Part shown: positions 17,400-25,502 of the stretch, one piece after another | How positions within the stretch are numbered: position 1 is the stretch's first letter | How the letters are laid out: every line of letters starts with the position of its first letter | Assembly: GCA_016191465.1 (NCBI GenBank) | Contig: JACPOP010000016.1 | Coordinates: 62,001 to 126,000, forward strand | From: Chloroflexota bacterium | GTDB lineage: Bacteria > Chloroflexota > UBA6077 > CF-72 | DNA: 64,000 nucleotides | Direction of reading: 5' to 3' | The notes under the pieces: generated by a model | Databases searched by the model: none | The model's input: only the letters and a program-made list of their open reading frames with translations | Told to the model about the DNA's origin: nothing | Translations under genes and position numbers: made by a program

Positions 17400-18599
17400 T
17401 CAGTCCCCGACGCGCAGCACGATCGCGGCGCCGGTGTCGCCGGCGGCGCAGCCGGTGAACAGCCCAATACCCCCACCACGCAGCCGCAGCGTCTCGATGA
17501 GCTCCGCGATCGCCCGCAGCCCGGTCGGCCCCTGCGGATGGCCCCACACCAGGCTGCAGCCGTAGACGTTCATCCGCTCCAGCGGGATGCCGGACTCGCG
17601 GTGGAAGTAGACGTCGTTGACGGCGAACGGGTTATGGGTGGTTACCAGGTCCACGTCGGCGAACGTCAGCCCCGCGGCCGCCAGCGCCTTGCGGGCCGCG
17701 GGCACGGGCGCCTTCGGCATGCGCGCCTTCTCCGCGCGCGCCACGCCGCTCCCCAGAATCCGCGCCACGCCCTCACCCTGGGAGAGCTGCCGGGCCTGCT
17801 CCTCGGTAGTGACCAGGGCACCGGCGGTCCCGTCGGCGGGGTGGGTCTGCATCCCAAAGGTGACCACCCCCTCCGGCAGCACCGGCTTCAGGGCGGCCAG
17901 GCCCTCGGCAGAGGTGGGAAAGATACCCTCGTCGGCCTCCACCAACCGTTGAGGCACGCCCCGCTTGCGGCCCGGCAACGCCGCTGGCACGAAGTAGCGC
18001 TTCTGGAAGGCCCGGTCATGGGCTAACGCCTGGTCGTACTGCCGGTAGCGCAGCAGCGTGACCTCGTCGAGCTCCTCGCGGGTGACGCCGATCTCCTCGG
18101 CCACGTTCTCGGCCGTCTGGAGCATGCTCTGGCCGGTGTTCGGGTCGGCCTGGAAGTTGTCCAGCACCCAGTGCTCCGTGCTCGGCGCACCGCCCGCCGA
18201 TGAGGGTGCCGGGTGGAGCAGGAGCGGCCCGTTGCTGGTGCGGTCGGTGGCCAGGACCAGCGTCAGGCCCGCCTCGCCTTGCTCAATGCCGGCGGCGGCG
18301 TGCTCGAGGCAGATGGCGCTGGTCGCGCAGGCCTGACTGAGCATCGGCCCCGTCACCCCGGGCAGGCCGAGCCGGGCGGCCACGGTGGGCGCCCCGTAGA
18401 AGCTCCCTGGCTGCGGCACGGTCCAGCCCAGGACCAGCCGCTCGATGCGATCGCGGTCCACCTGGCGTTCGTCCAGCGCACGGCTGGTGACGTCGACGGC
18501 CAGATCCAGGGCATTGACCTCGGCCAGGCTGCCCTGCCAACGCGTGAATGGGGACGACCAGGCGCCCCCGAGCGGGATGCTCGCGTGCTCAAATCGCAT
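17400..18599 (-). CDS. thiolase family protein (acetyl-CoA C-acyltransferase)
   Basis: A 399-residue thiolase. The nucleophile is C91 in SQACATSAICLEHA. NPFAVND, GCSLVWGHPQGPTGLR (catalytic His) and the second cysteine in FTGCAAGDTGA complete the active site. The family cleaves 3-ketoacyl-CoA with CoA or runs the reverse condensation. ATG 18599 has GAGGGAG upstream. It lies 23 bases after the acyl-CoA ligase gene on the same strand, with operator-like site D across the junction, and just upstream of the TetR gene. A degradative role in the regulon is likely; chain length is unknown. Confidence 0.92.
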   Translation of the reverse strand: MRFEHASIPLGGAWSSPFTRWQGSLAEVNALDLAVDVTSRALDERQVDRDRIERLVLGWTVPQPGSFYGAPTVAARLGLPGVTGPMLSQACATSAICLEHAAAGIEQGEAGLTLVLATDRTSNGPLLLHPAPSSAGGAPSTEHWVLDNFQADPNTGQSMLQTAENVAEEIGVTREELDEVTLLRYRQYDQALAHDRAFQKRYFVPAALPGRKRGVPQRLVEADEGIFPTSAEGLAALKPVLPEGVVTFGMQTHPADGTAGALVTTEEQARQLSQGEGVARILGSGVARAEKARMPKAPVPAARKALAAAGLTFADVDLVTTHNPFAVNDVYFHRESGIPLERMNVYGCSLVWGHPQGPTGLRAIAELIETLRLRGGGIGLFTGCAAGDTGAAIVLRVGD

Positions 18600-18611
18600 G
18601 GCTCGGCACTC

Positions 18612-18635
18612 CCTCGATCGGTCTATCGGCCGCTT
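18612..18635. promoter_or_regulatory. operator-like palindrome, site D
   Basis: It contains CTCGATCGGTC then ATCG and matches site A (reverse complement) at about 18 of 24 positions. It straddles the end of the acyl-CoA ligase gene and the leader of thiolase, so it could control an internal promoter for thiolase and the downstream TetR gene. Confidence 0.55.
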
Positions 18636-20149
18636 ACCGGCTGGCGCGCAACCTCGTCGCGGAGGACCCGCTTGAGAATCTTGCCCGTCGCACTCTTCGG
18701 CAATGCGGGCACCAGGTCGAAGCCGCGCGGGACCTTGTACGCGGCCAGCCGTTCCCGACAGTACGCCTCGAGCTCGGCGGCCGTCGTGGCCGCGCCCGCG
18801 GCGAGCACCACGGCTGCCAGGGGGACCTCGCCCTTGACGGGGTCAGGAGCCCCGTAGACGGCGCACTCACCGACGGCTGGATGCTGGTAGAGCACCTCCT
18901 CCACTTCCCGCGGCCACACCTTGAAGCCGGCCGCATTGATCATGTCCTTGGTGCGGTCGACGATGAAGACGAACCCGTCCTCGTCCATGTAGCCCACATC
19001 ACCCGTGTGGAACCAGCCCCCGCGTAGCGCCTCCGCCGATTCGCTGGGGCGGTTCCAGTAGCCCAGCATGACGTTCGGCCCCTTGATGCAGATCTCGCCC
19101 CACGTCCCGCTCGGCACCTCGTGGTCCTCCGGATCCACGATGCGCAGATCGACGTTCGCGATGGCCGCGCCGACGGATCCCGGACGATGGTGCCACTCGT
19201 GGTTGTACGAGGCAAACGGGGAGGTCTCGCTCAATCCATAGCCCTCGTATACGGGGCTCTGGAAGATGGCCTTCCAGCGTTCCGCGACCTCCACCGGCAT
19301 GGTCGCCGCGGCGCTAAAGAAGTAGCGCACGCCGGGCATGTCCTCGCGTCGTATGCCGCTGTCCAGCAGCATGATGAAGATCGTGGGCACCGCGAAGAAC
19401 ATCGTGACGCGATCCCGGACGATGGAGGCGAGCACGCCCTCCCGATCGAAGCGGCGGTGCAGCACCACCGCGGCGCCGGCCGCGAACGCGGCGTTCATGA
19501 TGAAGTTCTGCCCGAAGACGTGAAAGAGTGGGAGGAACAGCAAGAGCCGATCGTCGGGATCCACGCGCATGTACTGGCGGGTAGCCTCCATGTTGGAGAC
19601 CACGTTGCCGATGCTGAGCGTTGCACCCTTCTGCTTGCCGGTGGTGCCGCTGGTGTAGAGGATCGCGGCCGGGTCATCCTTCTCGCGGAACGCCAGCGGG
19701 GGTGTGGATGCGCCCAATCCGAAAGCGGCAAGCGGTGTCGTGCCTGCCACGGCACCTTCGCACAGGACCACGCGCGACAGGTCCCCGAGGTGCTTCGCAG
19801 CCAGAGGCGCCAGCGCGGGCCAGAGCGCCTCGGTGGTAAAGGCCAGACGAGCGCCGCTGTCTTCGAGCAGGTACCGAAGCTCCTCGGTCGTCAGCATCAC
19901 GTTGGCGGAGACCGTGATGGCGCCCAGCCACTGGCACGCCTGATAGGCAATGACGAAGCTCGGCGTGTTTGGGAGGAACAGAGCCACGCGGTCACCCGGC
20001 TGTACCCCCGCCGCGGCCAGCCCGCCCGCCACCTGCTGCACCCGCTGGCGCAAGTCCCTGTAGCTGATGGCGGCTTCGCCTTCAAACAGAATGGCGGGCT
20101 GCCCTGGGAAGTGTCGTGCCGCCCGCTCGATGTGCCCCGCGATATTCAT
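18623..20149 (-). CDS. acyl-CoA synthetase / AMP-dependent ligase
   Basis: A 508-residue ANL-superfamily enzyme that activates a carboxylic acid to its CoA thioester with ATP. The AMP-binding P-loop is YTSGTTGKQKG, the A5 motif is GYGLSETSP, the A7 motif is WFHTGDVGYMDEDG, the A8 hinge is VDRTKDMINAAGFKVWP and the catalytic lysine is in PKSATGKILKR near residue 494. Domain order and length match medium/long-chain or aromatic acyl-CoA ligases; specificity cannot be read. A palindrome with AAGCAC arms sits 39-65 bases upstream. It probably supplies the CoA substrate for the MaoC, SDR and thiolase enzymes encoded nearby. Confidence 0.92.
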   Translation of the reverse strand: MNIAGHIERAARHFPGQPAILFEGEAAISYRDLRQRVQQVAGGLAAAGVQPGDRVALFLPNTPSFVIAYQACQWLGAITVSANVMLTTEELRYLLEDSGARLAFTTEALWPALAPLAAKHLGDLSRVVLCEGAVAGTTPLAAFGLGASTPPLAFREKDDPAAILYTSGTTGKQKGATLSIGNVVSNMEATRQYMRVDPDDRLLLFLPLFHVFGQNFIMNAAFAAGAAVVLHRRFDREGVLASIVRDRVTMFFAVPTIFIMLLDSGIRREDMPGVRYFFSAAATMPVEVAERWKAIFQSPVYEGYGLSETSPFASYNHEWHHRPGSVGAAIANVDLRIVDPEDHEVPSGTWGEICIKGPNVMLGYWNRPSESAEALRGGWFHTGDVGYMDEDGFVFIVDRTKDMINAAGFKVWPREVEEVLYQHPAVGECAVYGAPDPVKGEVPLAAVVLAAGAATTAAELEAYCRERLAAYKVPRGFDLVPALPKSATGKILKRVLRDEVARQPVSGR

Positions 20150-20187
20150 GATGCTGCCGTCCCCCTACCGTACGTTGCGGCTACTGG

Positions 20188-20214
20188 CCAAGCACTTCGT
20201 GCTTGATCTTCAGA
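20188..20214. promoter_or_regulatory. AAGCAC palindrome upstream of acyl-CoA ligase
   Basis: CCAAGCACTTCGTGCTT followed by GATCTTCAGA. The arms AAGCAC and GTGCTT are perfect around TTC. A copy identical at 24 of 27 positions lies 40 bases before the P450 gene at 34871, suggesting a shared regulatory element different from sites A-E. Confidence 0.5.
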
Positions 20215-20282
20215 AATGCTCAGCACGTGCAATCAGTTCCGTAGCACCATGCCAAGCTTAGGCTCACGTGCTGAGCCTGGGC

Positions 20283-21074
20283 CTACAAGGTGGAGCCGAC
20301 GGAGGCGCCGCCATCCACGAACAACACCTGGCCGGTGATGAAGGAGGCGTCGTCGCTGACCAGGAAGGCGTGGGCCGCGGCAATCTCGCCGGGTTGCGCG
20401 AACCGTTTGAGTGGGATCCCGGCCATCAGCTTCTCCTTGATCTCGGCCGGGATGCCCGCCGTCATGCGGGTCTCGGTACCGCCTGGTGCCACGCAGTTGA
20501 CGCGAATGCCGTAGCGGCTCCACTCGAGGGCGAGCGTCCTGGTGAGCCCGATCACGCCGGCCTTGCTGGCCGCGTAATTCGCCTGGCCGACGTTGCCGAG
20601 CGCGGCGATCGACGCCGTGTTGACGATGCGGCCGTCGTTGTGCTCGCGCATGACCGGCTGCACCGCCTGGGCGCACAGAAAGGTGGCCTTCAGGTTCACC
20701 GTCAGCACCGCGTCCCACTGTTCCTCGGTTAGCCTGGCGGCCAGGCCGTCGCGGTTGATCCCCGCGTTATTGATGAGGATGTCGATCCGCCCCCCGAATC
20801 GCTCGCGGGCCTGCCGGACCAGGTCCGTGATCGTGGCGGTGCTCGTCACGTCGCCCACCAGCGCCAGCGCCTGGCCCCCAGCGGCTCCGATGGCGGCCAC
20901 GGTCGTCTGGACGCCCTCTTCCTGGAGGTCGACCACGCCCACCGCGGCTCCCTCGCTGGCCAGCCGGTGCGCCGTAGCCGCGCCGATCCCGCCGCCGGCG
21001 CCGGTCACCAGCGCTACCTTGCCTACCAGGCGCCGGACCACCGCCTCCGCCCCGCCGTCGGCCTGGGCGTTCAT
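20283..21074 (-). CDS. short-chain dehydrogenase (FabG-like 3-oxoacyl reductase)
   Basis: A 263-residue classical SDR. The cofactor motif is TGAGGGIGAATAHRLA with a following D (GVVDLQ), suggesting NAD(H) preference. NNAGINRDGL is the structural NNAG motif. The catalytic Ser-Tyr-Lys set is S in NTASIAALGN and Y/K in YAASKAGVIG. The C-terminal PGGTETRM and DGGASVG are usual for FabG/3-hydroxyacyl-CoA dehydrogenases. Its ATG overlaps the stop of the upstream MaoC gene by 4 bases (ATGA), so hydratase and dehydrogenase are coupled as in beta-oxidation. Confidence 0.92.
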   Translation of the reverse strand: MNAQADGGAEAVVRRLVGKVALVTGAGGGIGAATAHRLASEGAAVGVVDLQEEGVQTTVAAIGAAGGQALALVGDVTSTATITDLVRQARERFGGRIDILINNAGINRDGLAARLTEEQWDAVLTVNLKATFLCAQAVQPVMREHNDGRIVNTASIAALGNVGQANYAASKAGVIGLTRTLALEWSRYGIRVNCVAPGGTETRMTAGIPAEIKEKLMAGIPLKRFAQPGEIAAAHAFLVSDDASFITGQVLFVDGGASVGSTL

Positions 21075-21586
21075 CGTCCCGCTCCCGTGGCAGTCGCCGT
21101 TGCTTCCAGGTGGTCGGCGCCAGGCCGGCGGCGCAGCATGATCACCTGCTGCGCCTGGATAACCGGTTCCCCACGCTGGTTGAGCACCGTGGTCTTCAGC
21201 GTGACGACGCCGCGGTCGGGCTTGCTGGTCTCCTTCTTCTCGGTGACTTCGAGCTTGGTCTGGACGGTGTCCCCGAATTTCACCGCGCCCACGAACTTCA
21301 GCGTGAGCTCGAGGAGAGCGATCGTCGTGCCAAGCACCCAACCCGCCTGGTTGACCTGTCCGGTCATGACCGATGCCACGAGCATGCCGTGGGCGACCCG
21401 GCCACCGAATGGCGTGGATTCGCCAAAGACCTGGTCCGTGTGGAGCGGGTTGAAGTCCCCCGACACACCCGCAAAGGCGGCTACGTCGGCCTCGGTGATC
21501 GTCCGGCGTCCGGTGACCAGCACCTCGCCGAGGGTAAAGTCTTCGAAATAGCGGCCCCGCGGTGAATCCGACACGCTGCGTTCCAT
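21071..21586 (-). CDS. MaoC-like hotdog-fold dehydratase (enoyl-CoA hydratase)
   Basis: A 171-residue MaoC domain protein. The hydratase 2 motif is present: the catalytic Asp and His are in SGDFNPLHTD, followed by FGGRVAHGMLVASVM. Members hydrate trans-2-enoyl-CoA to the (R)-3-hydroxy form. ATG 21586 has AAAGGA directly against it, so the GTG at 21574 (residue 5), with better spacing, may be the true start. It is first in a two-gene unit with the SDR. Site C, the closest match to site A, lies 36 bases upstream. Confidence 0.9.
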   Translation of the reverse strand: MERSVSDSPRGRYFEDFTLGEVLVTGRRTITEADVAAFAGVSGDFNPLHTDQVFGESTPFGGRVAHGMLVASVMTGQVNQAGWVLGTTIALLELTLKFVGAVKFGDTVQTKLEVTEKKETSKPDRGVVTLKTTVLNQRGEPVIQAQQVIMLRRRPGADHLEATATATGAGR

Positions 21587-21621
21587 TCCTTTGTTCGAGC
21601 AAACAGATGGCCGAGCACGGC

Positions 21622-21645
21622 ACTCGATCTATCGACCGATCGAGA
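21622..21645. promoter_or_regulatory. operator-like palindrome, site C
   Basis: It matches site A at 21 of 24 positions on the same strand (ACTCGATC ... CCGATCGAG). It sits in the promoter region of the MaoC-SDR unit, 36 bases before the annotated start. Confidence 0.65.
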
Positions 21646-21697
21646 GCACGAGTATACGCACCCGAGGGGCGGGCATTCACCCCGCGAAGCCGCACCG

Positions 21698-21864
21698 TCA
21701 GGTGGTGATGCCGCCCTCGGGCAGCGCGTGTTCCGCCCTGATCGCCTCGAGGGCTTCGAGGTCGAGCAGGTCCTTCGGACGGCCCGCGGTCCGCTTCATC
21801 TCGACGAGGTCCGGCACCCCTCCTCCGACAGGAGGCGCAGGATTACTTCGGGGTCGAACTCGCC
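21698..21864 (-). pseudogene. nucleotidyltransferase (toxin-antitoxin-type) remnant with internal deletion
   Basis: On the minus strand, EFDPEVILRLLSEEG resembles the N-terminus of small DUF-type nucleotidyltransferases ('FDP--IL--L-EHGV-FV-IGG'). It runs, across a frame change near 21810, straight into VPDLVEMKRTAGRPKDLLDL, their typical C-terminal end. The catalytic GG/GS-DxD core of about 120-150 residues is missing. The gene is therefore a relic. It lies directly behind a small ORF (21843-22025) that resembles the usual upstream partner. Confidence 0.5.
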
Positions 21865-22025
21865 GGTCGTAGTCGTGCGATCCGGCGCGCGGCCCGCAGC
21901 CGGCGCGCGAAGCGGGAGAGGGTGACACCCTGGCGAAACCGCTCGGCCGGCGTCCGCTGGAGCGCCGCTCGGATGAGCGTCAGGTCCACGCTGCCCTTCG
22001 GCGGCTCCGGGACCGAGGATTCCAT
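21843..22025 (-). CDS. small protein, possible partner of the deleted nucleotidyltransferase
   Basis: Sixty residues from ATG 22025. DLTLIRAALQRTPAERFRQG resembles the 'DL-LI---L-LTP-ERL' opening of short proteins often encoded directly upstream of minimal nucleotidyltransferases. The C-terminus is Arg/Ala-rich and may be shortened, because its stop lies only about 20 bases past the start of the nucleotidyltransferase remnant. Functional status is doubtful, since its partner is deleted. Confidence 0.35.
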   Translation of the reverse strand: MESSVPEPPKGSVDLTLIRAALQRTPAERFRQGVTLSRFARRLRAARRIARLRPASSTPK

Positions 22026-22129
22026 CGAGCACAGGATACGCCAGCGGCGCCGCGATAGCGGGCTCACCGAGCGCGGAGCGCTTCCCACGGTATGATGGGG
22101 TCAACGCCCTGTCATACACTCCTCGCTCG

Positions 22130-23473
22130 GTGGCAGGTCGAACGATCGATCGAGACTCCGAGCGGGATTGGCAGGGGCGCCGCAGCGCCAAGGCGCTTGC
22201 GTGCACCAGGGCGTTTTCCGCGCACCAGCGGGCCTGGTTTGGCGAGCTGCAGGCGCGGGCTCGGCTGGGTGACCCGATCGCGCTGGTCAACGCCGACGTG
22301 CCGCACGAGATCTTCCGGGCCATGGACATCCCCTACGTAGTCAACCAGTGGTGGGCTTCGGTAGTTTCGGCCAAACAGAAGTCTGCGCAGTACCTGGGCT
22401 CCTTGCGGGAGCGGGGCTACCCCGACGACTCGGAGCAGTACAACGCCCTGGCCCTCGCCTCGGCCTTCGATCGCGACCCCGAGCAGGCGCCCTGGGGCGG
22501 TCTGCCGCTCCCGACTATCGTCGTCGCCGAAGCGTACGGCGATGCCATGCCGAAGGTATTCGAGCTGTGGGCTCTGGAGCACGGCGCCGCGTTCTACCCC
22601 CTCGAGAAGACCGTGCTGACGGAGGACCCAGACCCGCGCTGGTGGGAGCGTGTCCAGGATGATTGGGAGGCGCTCATTGGAAGCGAGCGCATCGACCTGC
22701 TGGTCGACGAGCTGAAGGGGCTGATCCGATTTCTGGAGCAGACGACGGGACGGATCTTCGACGAAACCCGTTTTCGCCGCGTGATGCTGCTCGCCAACGA
22801 GCAGGCCGCCTTCAACGCCGCCGCGCGGGATCTGGTAGCCCGGACCACCCCGGCGCCGATCAGCATCACGGACAGCATCCCGGCGGTGATGCTCCCGCAG
22901 TGGCACCGGGGTACCGAATGGGGACGGGATGCGGCGCGCACCTTCTTCGAGGAAGTCGAGGCGCGGGTCGAGCAGGGTGAAGCGGCCTATCCGGGCGAGC
23001 GCATGCGGCTCATGTGGGTCGGCCGCGGGTTGTGGTTCAATCTTGGCTTTTACCAGTTCTTTCAGGAACGGTTCGGAGCGGTGTTCGTGTGGTCCATGTA
23101 CCTGGCGATCGCCGCCGACGGCTACATTCGACGGGGCGCCGATCCGCTGCGCACGCTGGCTGGACGGTTCGCGGCGTTCACCGAGCAACTGAATGCGCCC
23201 CCCTGGAACGCGGCCTGGTTCGTCAAGGAGGCGCATCACAACCAGATCGACGGTGTTATCCACCTGGCTGGCGGCGCCCAGCGAGGAGCGTACTTCGTGA
23301 CCAGGGCGCTGGAGGAGGCTGGCTTTCCGGTGTTCCAGATCGACGCCGACAACGTCGATGCCAGGAACTGGAACGAAGAGGCGCTCAAAGATAACCTATC
23401 AGCCTTCCTCGAGCACCGCGTCGCGGCCCGTGCATACGCACGCCTCGCGGCCGCCCGACCAGCCGCCACCTGA
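22130..23473 (+). CDS. 2-hydroxyacyl-CoA dehydratase family (HgdB-like) protein lacking cluster cysteines
   Basis: About 447 residues from GTG 22130. The fold signatures of the HgdB/BcrB superfamily are present: IALVNADVPHEIFRAMDIP near residue 50, LLVDELKGLIRFLEQTTGR in the middle and QIDGVIHLAGGAQRG, then EEAGFPVFQIDADNVD near the C-terminus. Normal members bind a [4Fe-4S] cluster through three cysteines per subunit and need an ATP-driven activator. This protein has one cysteine, near residue 25, outside the conserved core, and no activator gene is in the window. The start is uncertain because site E overlaps it. An alpha/beta hydrolase gene follows after 10 bases. Confidence 0.75.
   Translation: MAGRTIDRDSERDWQGRRSAKALACTRAFSAHQRAWFGELQARARLGDPIALVNADVPHEIFRAMDIPYVVNQWWASVVSAKQKSAQYLGSLRERGYPDDSEQYNALALASAFDRDPEQAPWGGLPLPTIVVAEAYGDAMPKVFELWALEHGAAFYPLEKTVLTEDPDPRWWERVQDDWEALIGSERIDLLVDELKGLIRFLEQTTGRIFDETRFRRVMLLANEQAAFNAAARDLVARTTPAPISITDSIPAVMLPQWHRGTEWGRDAARTFFEEVEARVEQGEAAYPGERMRLMWVGRGLWFNLGFYQFFQERFGAVFVWSMYLAIAADGYIRRGADPLRTLAGRFAAFTEQLNAPPWNAAWFVKEAHHNQIDGVIHLAGGAQRGAYFVTRALEEAGFPVFQIDADNVDARNWNEEALKDNLSAFLEHRVAARAYARLAAARPAAT
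22132..22155. promoter_or_regulatory. operator-like palindrome, site E (weak)
   Basis: Right half CGATCGATCGAGA matches the consensus; the left half is degenerate, with about 15-16 of 24 positions by hand alignment. It overlaps the apparent GTG start of the HgdB-like gene, so either the true start lies further in or the site acts at the first codons. Confidence 0.4.
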
Positions 23474-23483
23474 AGGGACTGCG

Positions 23484-24299
23484 ATGCCAACCGTTCGCCT
23501 GAGCGATTGTGAGCTCTATTACGAGGAGTACGGTAGCGGTGATCGATGTGTCCTGTCCGCGCACGTGTCCCTCACGCCGGGCGACTCGTACCAGAAGCTC
23601 CTGGCGTCGCAGGCAGGCCTGCACGTCTACGACATCCAGATCCGGGGCTTCGGGCGCTCGACACATGTGATCGAGCCTCCAGTCGGCGGCTGGTACCAGA
23701 CCTGGGCCAACGACGTGGTCCAGTTCGCGCGGGTGATCGGTCTCGGCAGGTTCATCTATACCGGAGTGTCCCACGGCGCGGGGATCGGGTGGTCGCTGGC
23801 CCTGGACCACCCGGAGGTGCTCGAGGCATTCGTCGCCGTTGTCGGCGGCCCGCACGATCGCTCAACGCCCCGCGGTACGGGAATGGGCGTTGGTTCGGGA
23901 GGTGCCCCGGCCCCACCGAGCTTCCATTTCGTGCCCACACATGATCCGGTTCGGCGGCAGCGGCAGGAGGCGATCCGGGCGCATCTCCAGGATCGAGCCA
24001 CGGCAATGGCGCCCGAAGAGCGGGCCATCAATCCCGGAAAGGTGTTCCCGGACCTGGCCTCCAACGAGGAGGTGGCGGCCCGTCTCGCGCAGGTGGCCGT
24101 TCCCACGCTGCTCCTGTACGGCGCCCAGGACGAGATCATCCCCGTCGGAATGGCGCTCCTTGCCGCCCGAGCGATCCCTGGCGCGAAGCTGGTGCTCTAC
24201 CAGGACCAGAGCCACACGATGTCGCGAGAGATCCCCGAGCGGCTGGTCTCGGAAGTCCGCCTGTTCCTCGACGAGCTCGCCACGGCGCAAGCGAGCTAA
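23484..24299 (+). CDS. alpha/beta hydrolase
   Basis: A 271-residue alpha/beta hydrolase. The nucleophile elbow is GVSHGAGIGW with S96, the acid is in LLLYGAQDEIIP and the catalytic His is in YQDQSHTM. The start at 23484 is set by GAAGGGA 9 bases upstream. It lies 10 bases after the HgdB-like gene on the same strand. It is clearly paralogous to the hydrolase at 39145: both share LYYEE-GSG near the start, the YTGVSHGA-IGW elbow and the same lid layout. Candidate activities are hydrolysis of a CoA thioester, ester or C-C bond. It is convergent with the next gene, the stops overlapping by 4 bases. Confidence 0.88.
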   Translation: MPTVRLSDCELYYEEYGSGDRCVLSAHVSLTPGDSYQKLLASQAGLHVYDIQIRGFGRSTHVIEPPVGGWYQTWANDVVQFARVIGLGRFIYTGVSHGAGIGWSLALDHPEVLEAFVAVVGGPHDRSTPRGTGMGVGSGGAPAPPSFHFVPTHDPVRRQRQEAIRAHLQDRATAMAPEERAINPGKVFPDLASNEEVAARLAQVAVPTLLLYGAQDEIIPVGMALLAARAIPGAKLVLYQDQSHTMSREIPERLVSEVRLFLDELATAQAS

Positions 24300-25501
24300 C
24301 CCGTCGCGGCCTCGGCCTGGATCGGGCGCAGTCGCATCAAGAACCCTGCAACGGCGTCCTGCGCGGCGGCCGGTACCGCCGCCCCGTACGGGACGCGGTC
24401 GACCAGCAGCGAGGGGATGCCGTGGCGATCGAGCGCCATCCGCTGGCGCGGGAAGTCCCAGGCGGGCGCCTCGTCGCCGGCCCGTACGAACGCGATGACC
24501 GCCTGCGCCCGGCAGGCAGCAGCCCGGCGTTCCAGGTAGGCCGCGCGCGCGGCGATGGAGGAGCGGCTGGCGGAGGGCGCACGGTACTGGTAGCGGTCGG
24601 CCAGGGCGTCGATGGGGTCGGCGTCCTCGTCCACCAGGTCCTCGTACCAGGGATCGCCCCAGTCGTGGTCCTCTCCGACCACGAGCGCGCCGTGAGCCTC
24701 CACGAGCTGGTACAGCTCCGGCCACTCGTGGGCGCTCCCGGTCAGGAACACCCGCACTCGGTCGGGGTAGCGAGGCAGCGCAGCGCACAGCTCGAGCAAT
24801 GCCCGCAGGAGCGCGGCATGGGCGGTCTTCGGGAGCACCATGCCCGATCCGATCAGACGGAGCGCCTCGACGCCCGTGAGACGCGGCGGGCTGGCCGTCC
24901 GGAGCTCCAACACCCGGCCGAGCAGGCGGCGATGCTCATTGCAGCGGACGATGGTGGCGTGCAGGTCCGCGTCAGTAATCTCACGGTCCGTCCAGCTCTC
25001 GAGAACCTGCCGCAGCTCCCTCGTCCGCGCCCGGTTGTAGAGCGCGGTGGTGCGGTGCGGCAGGTGCAGCAGGTCAAAGAAGTGAAACGGCGGGAGCGTC
25101 ACGCCTGGCTCCACGCGCCGGAGCTCTCGGATGGTGTAGAAGAGCCGCACGAGGCCCTCGGTGTCGTGGGCGATGACCAGGAAATCGAGGAATCCATAGG
25201 TTCCGTCCAGGATGCGCTCAAGCTGCGAGCGCGTGACCGCATCCACTTCACCGCCGATGTAGCGGTCGGCCAGGGGCATGGACGGCATGGGCCGGCCGGA
25301 TACCCGGACGGGCCGGGCGCCCGCGGCGAGGATAAGCTCTTCGGGTATGTCGGCGCCCAGGTAGCCGATCACGGGACCCGTGCCGGGCTCGGCGTTCGGA
25401 TCGAGCGGAACCTGCTCGCGATGTTCGTACGCGCGCCGCAGCTCGGCCATCACCGCGCCGAGCTCCGCGGCCCCGTCGCGCCCTGGCCTGGGACTCATCA
25501 T
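24296..25501 (-). CDS. 2-hydroxyacyl-CoA dehydratase family (HgdB-like) protein, altered cysteine sites
   Basis: A 401-residue HgdB-superfamily protein. GPVIGYLGADIPEELILAAG ending in ARPVRVSG is the classic opening, and TYGFLDFLVIAHDTEGLVRL and GIPSLLVDR are further fold markers. In dehydratases the middle motifs carry cysteines (an 'LCP-ARS' and an 'H-CDG' motif); here they read AVTRSQ and HDTEG. Three cysteines remain elsewhere (RCNEH, LELCAA, AACRAQ), but not at those positions. Start ATG 25501 (or 25498) follows the CapA stop by one base, so it is the last gene of a minus-strand operon. It may pair with the HgdB-like protein at 22130, though the two are on opposite strands. Confidence 0.75.
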   Translation of the reverse strand: MMSPRPGRDGAAELGAVMAELRRAYEHREQVPLDPNAEPGTGPVIGYLGADIPEELILAAGARPVRVSGRPMPSMPLADRYIGGEVDAVTRSQLERILDGTYGFLDFLVIAHDTEGLVRLFYTIRELRRVEPGVTLPPFHFFDLLHLPHRTTALYNRARTRELRQVLESWTDREITDADLHATIVRCNEHRRLLGRVLELRTASPPRLTGVEALRLIGSGMVLPKTAHAALLRALLELCAALPRYPDRVRVFLTGSAHEWPELYQLVEAHGALVVGEDHDWGDPWYEDLVDEDADPIDALADRYQYRAPSASRSSIAARAAYLERRAAACRAQAVIAFVRAGDEAPAWDFPRQRMALDRHGIPSLLVDRVPYGAAVPAAAQDAVAGFLMRLRPIQAEAATG

Positions 25502-25502
25502 C

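Noticed and set aside
17400-17479. TetR gene starting at 17479 and overlapping thiolase
   Set aside because: The extra residues are antisense to the thiolase C-terminus; ATG 17335 gives a normal TetR with the operator upstream.
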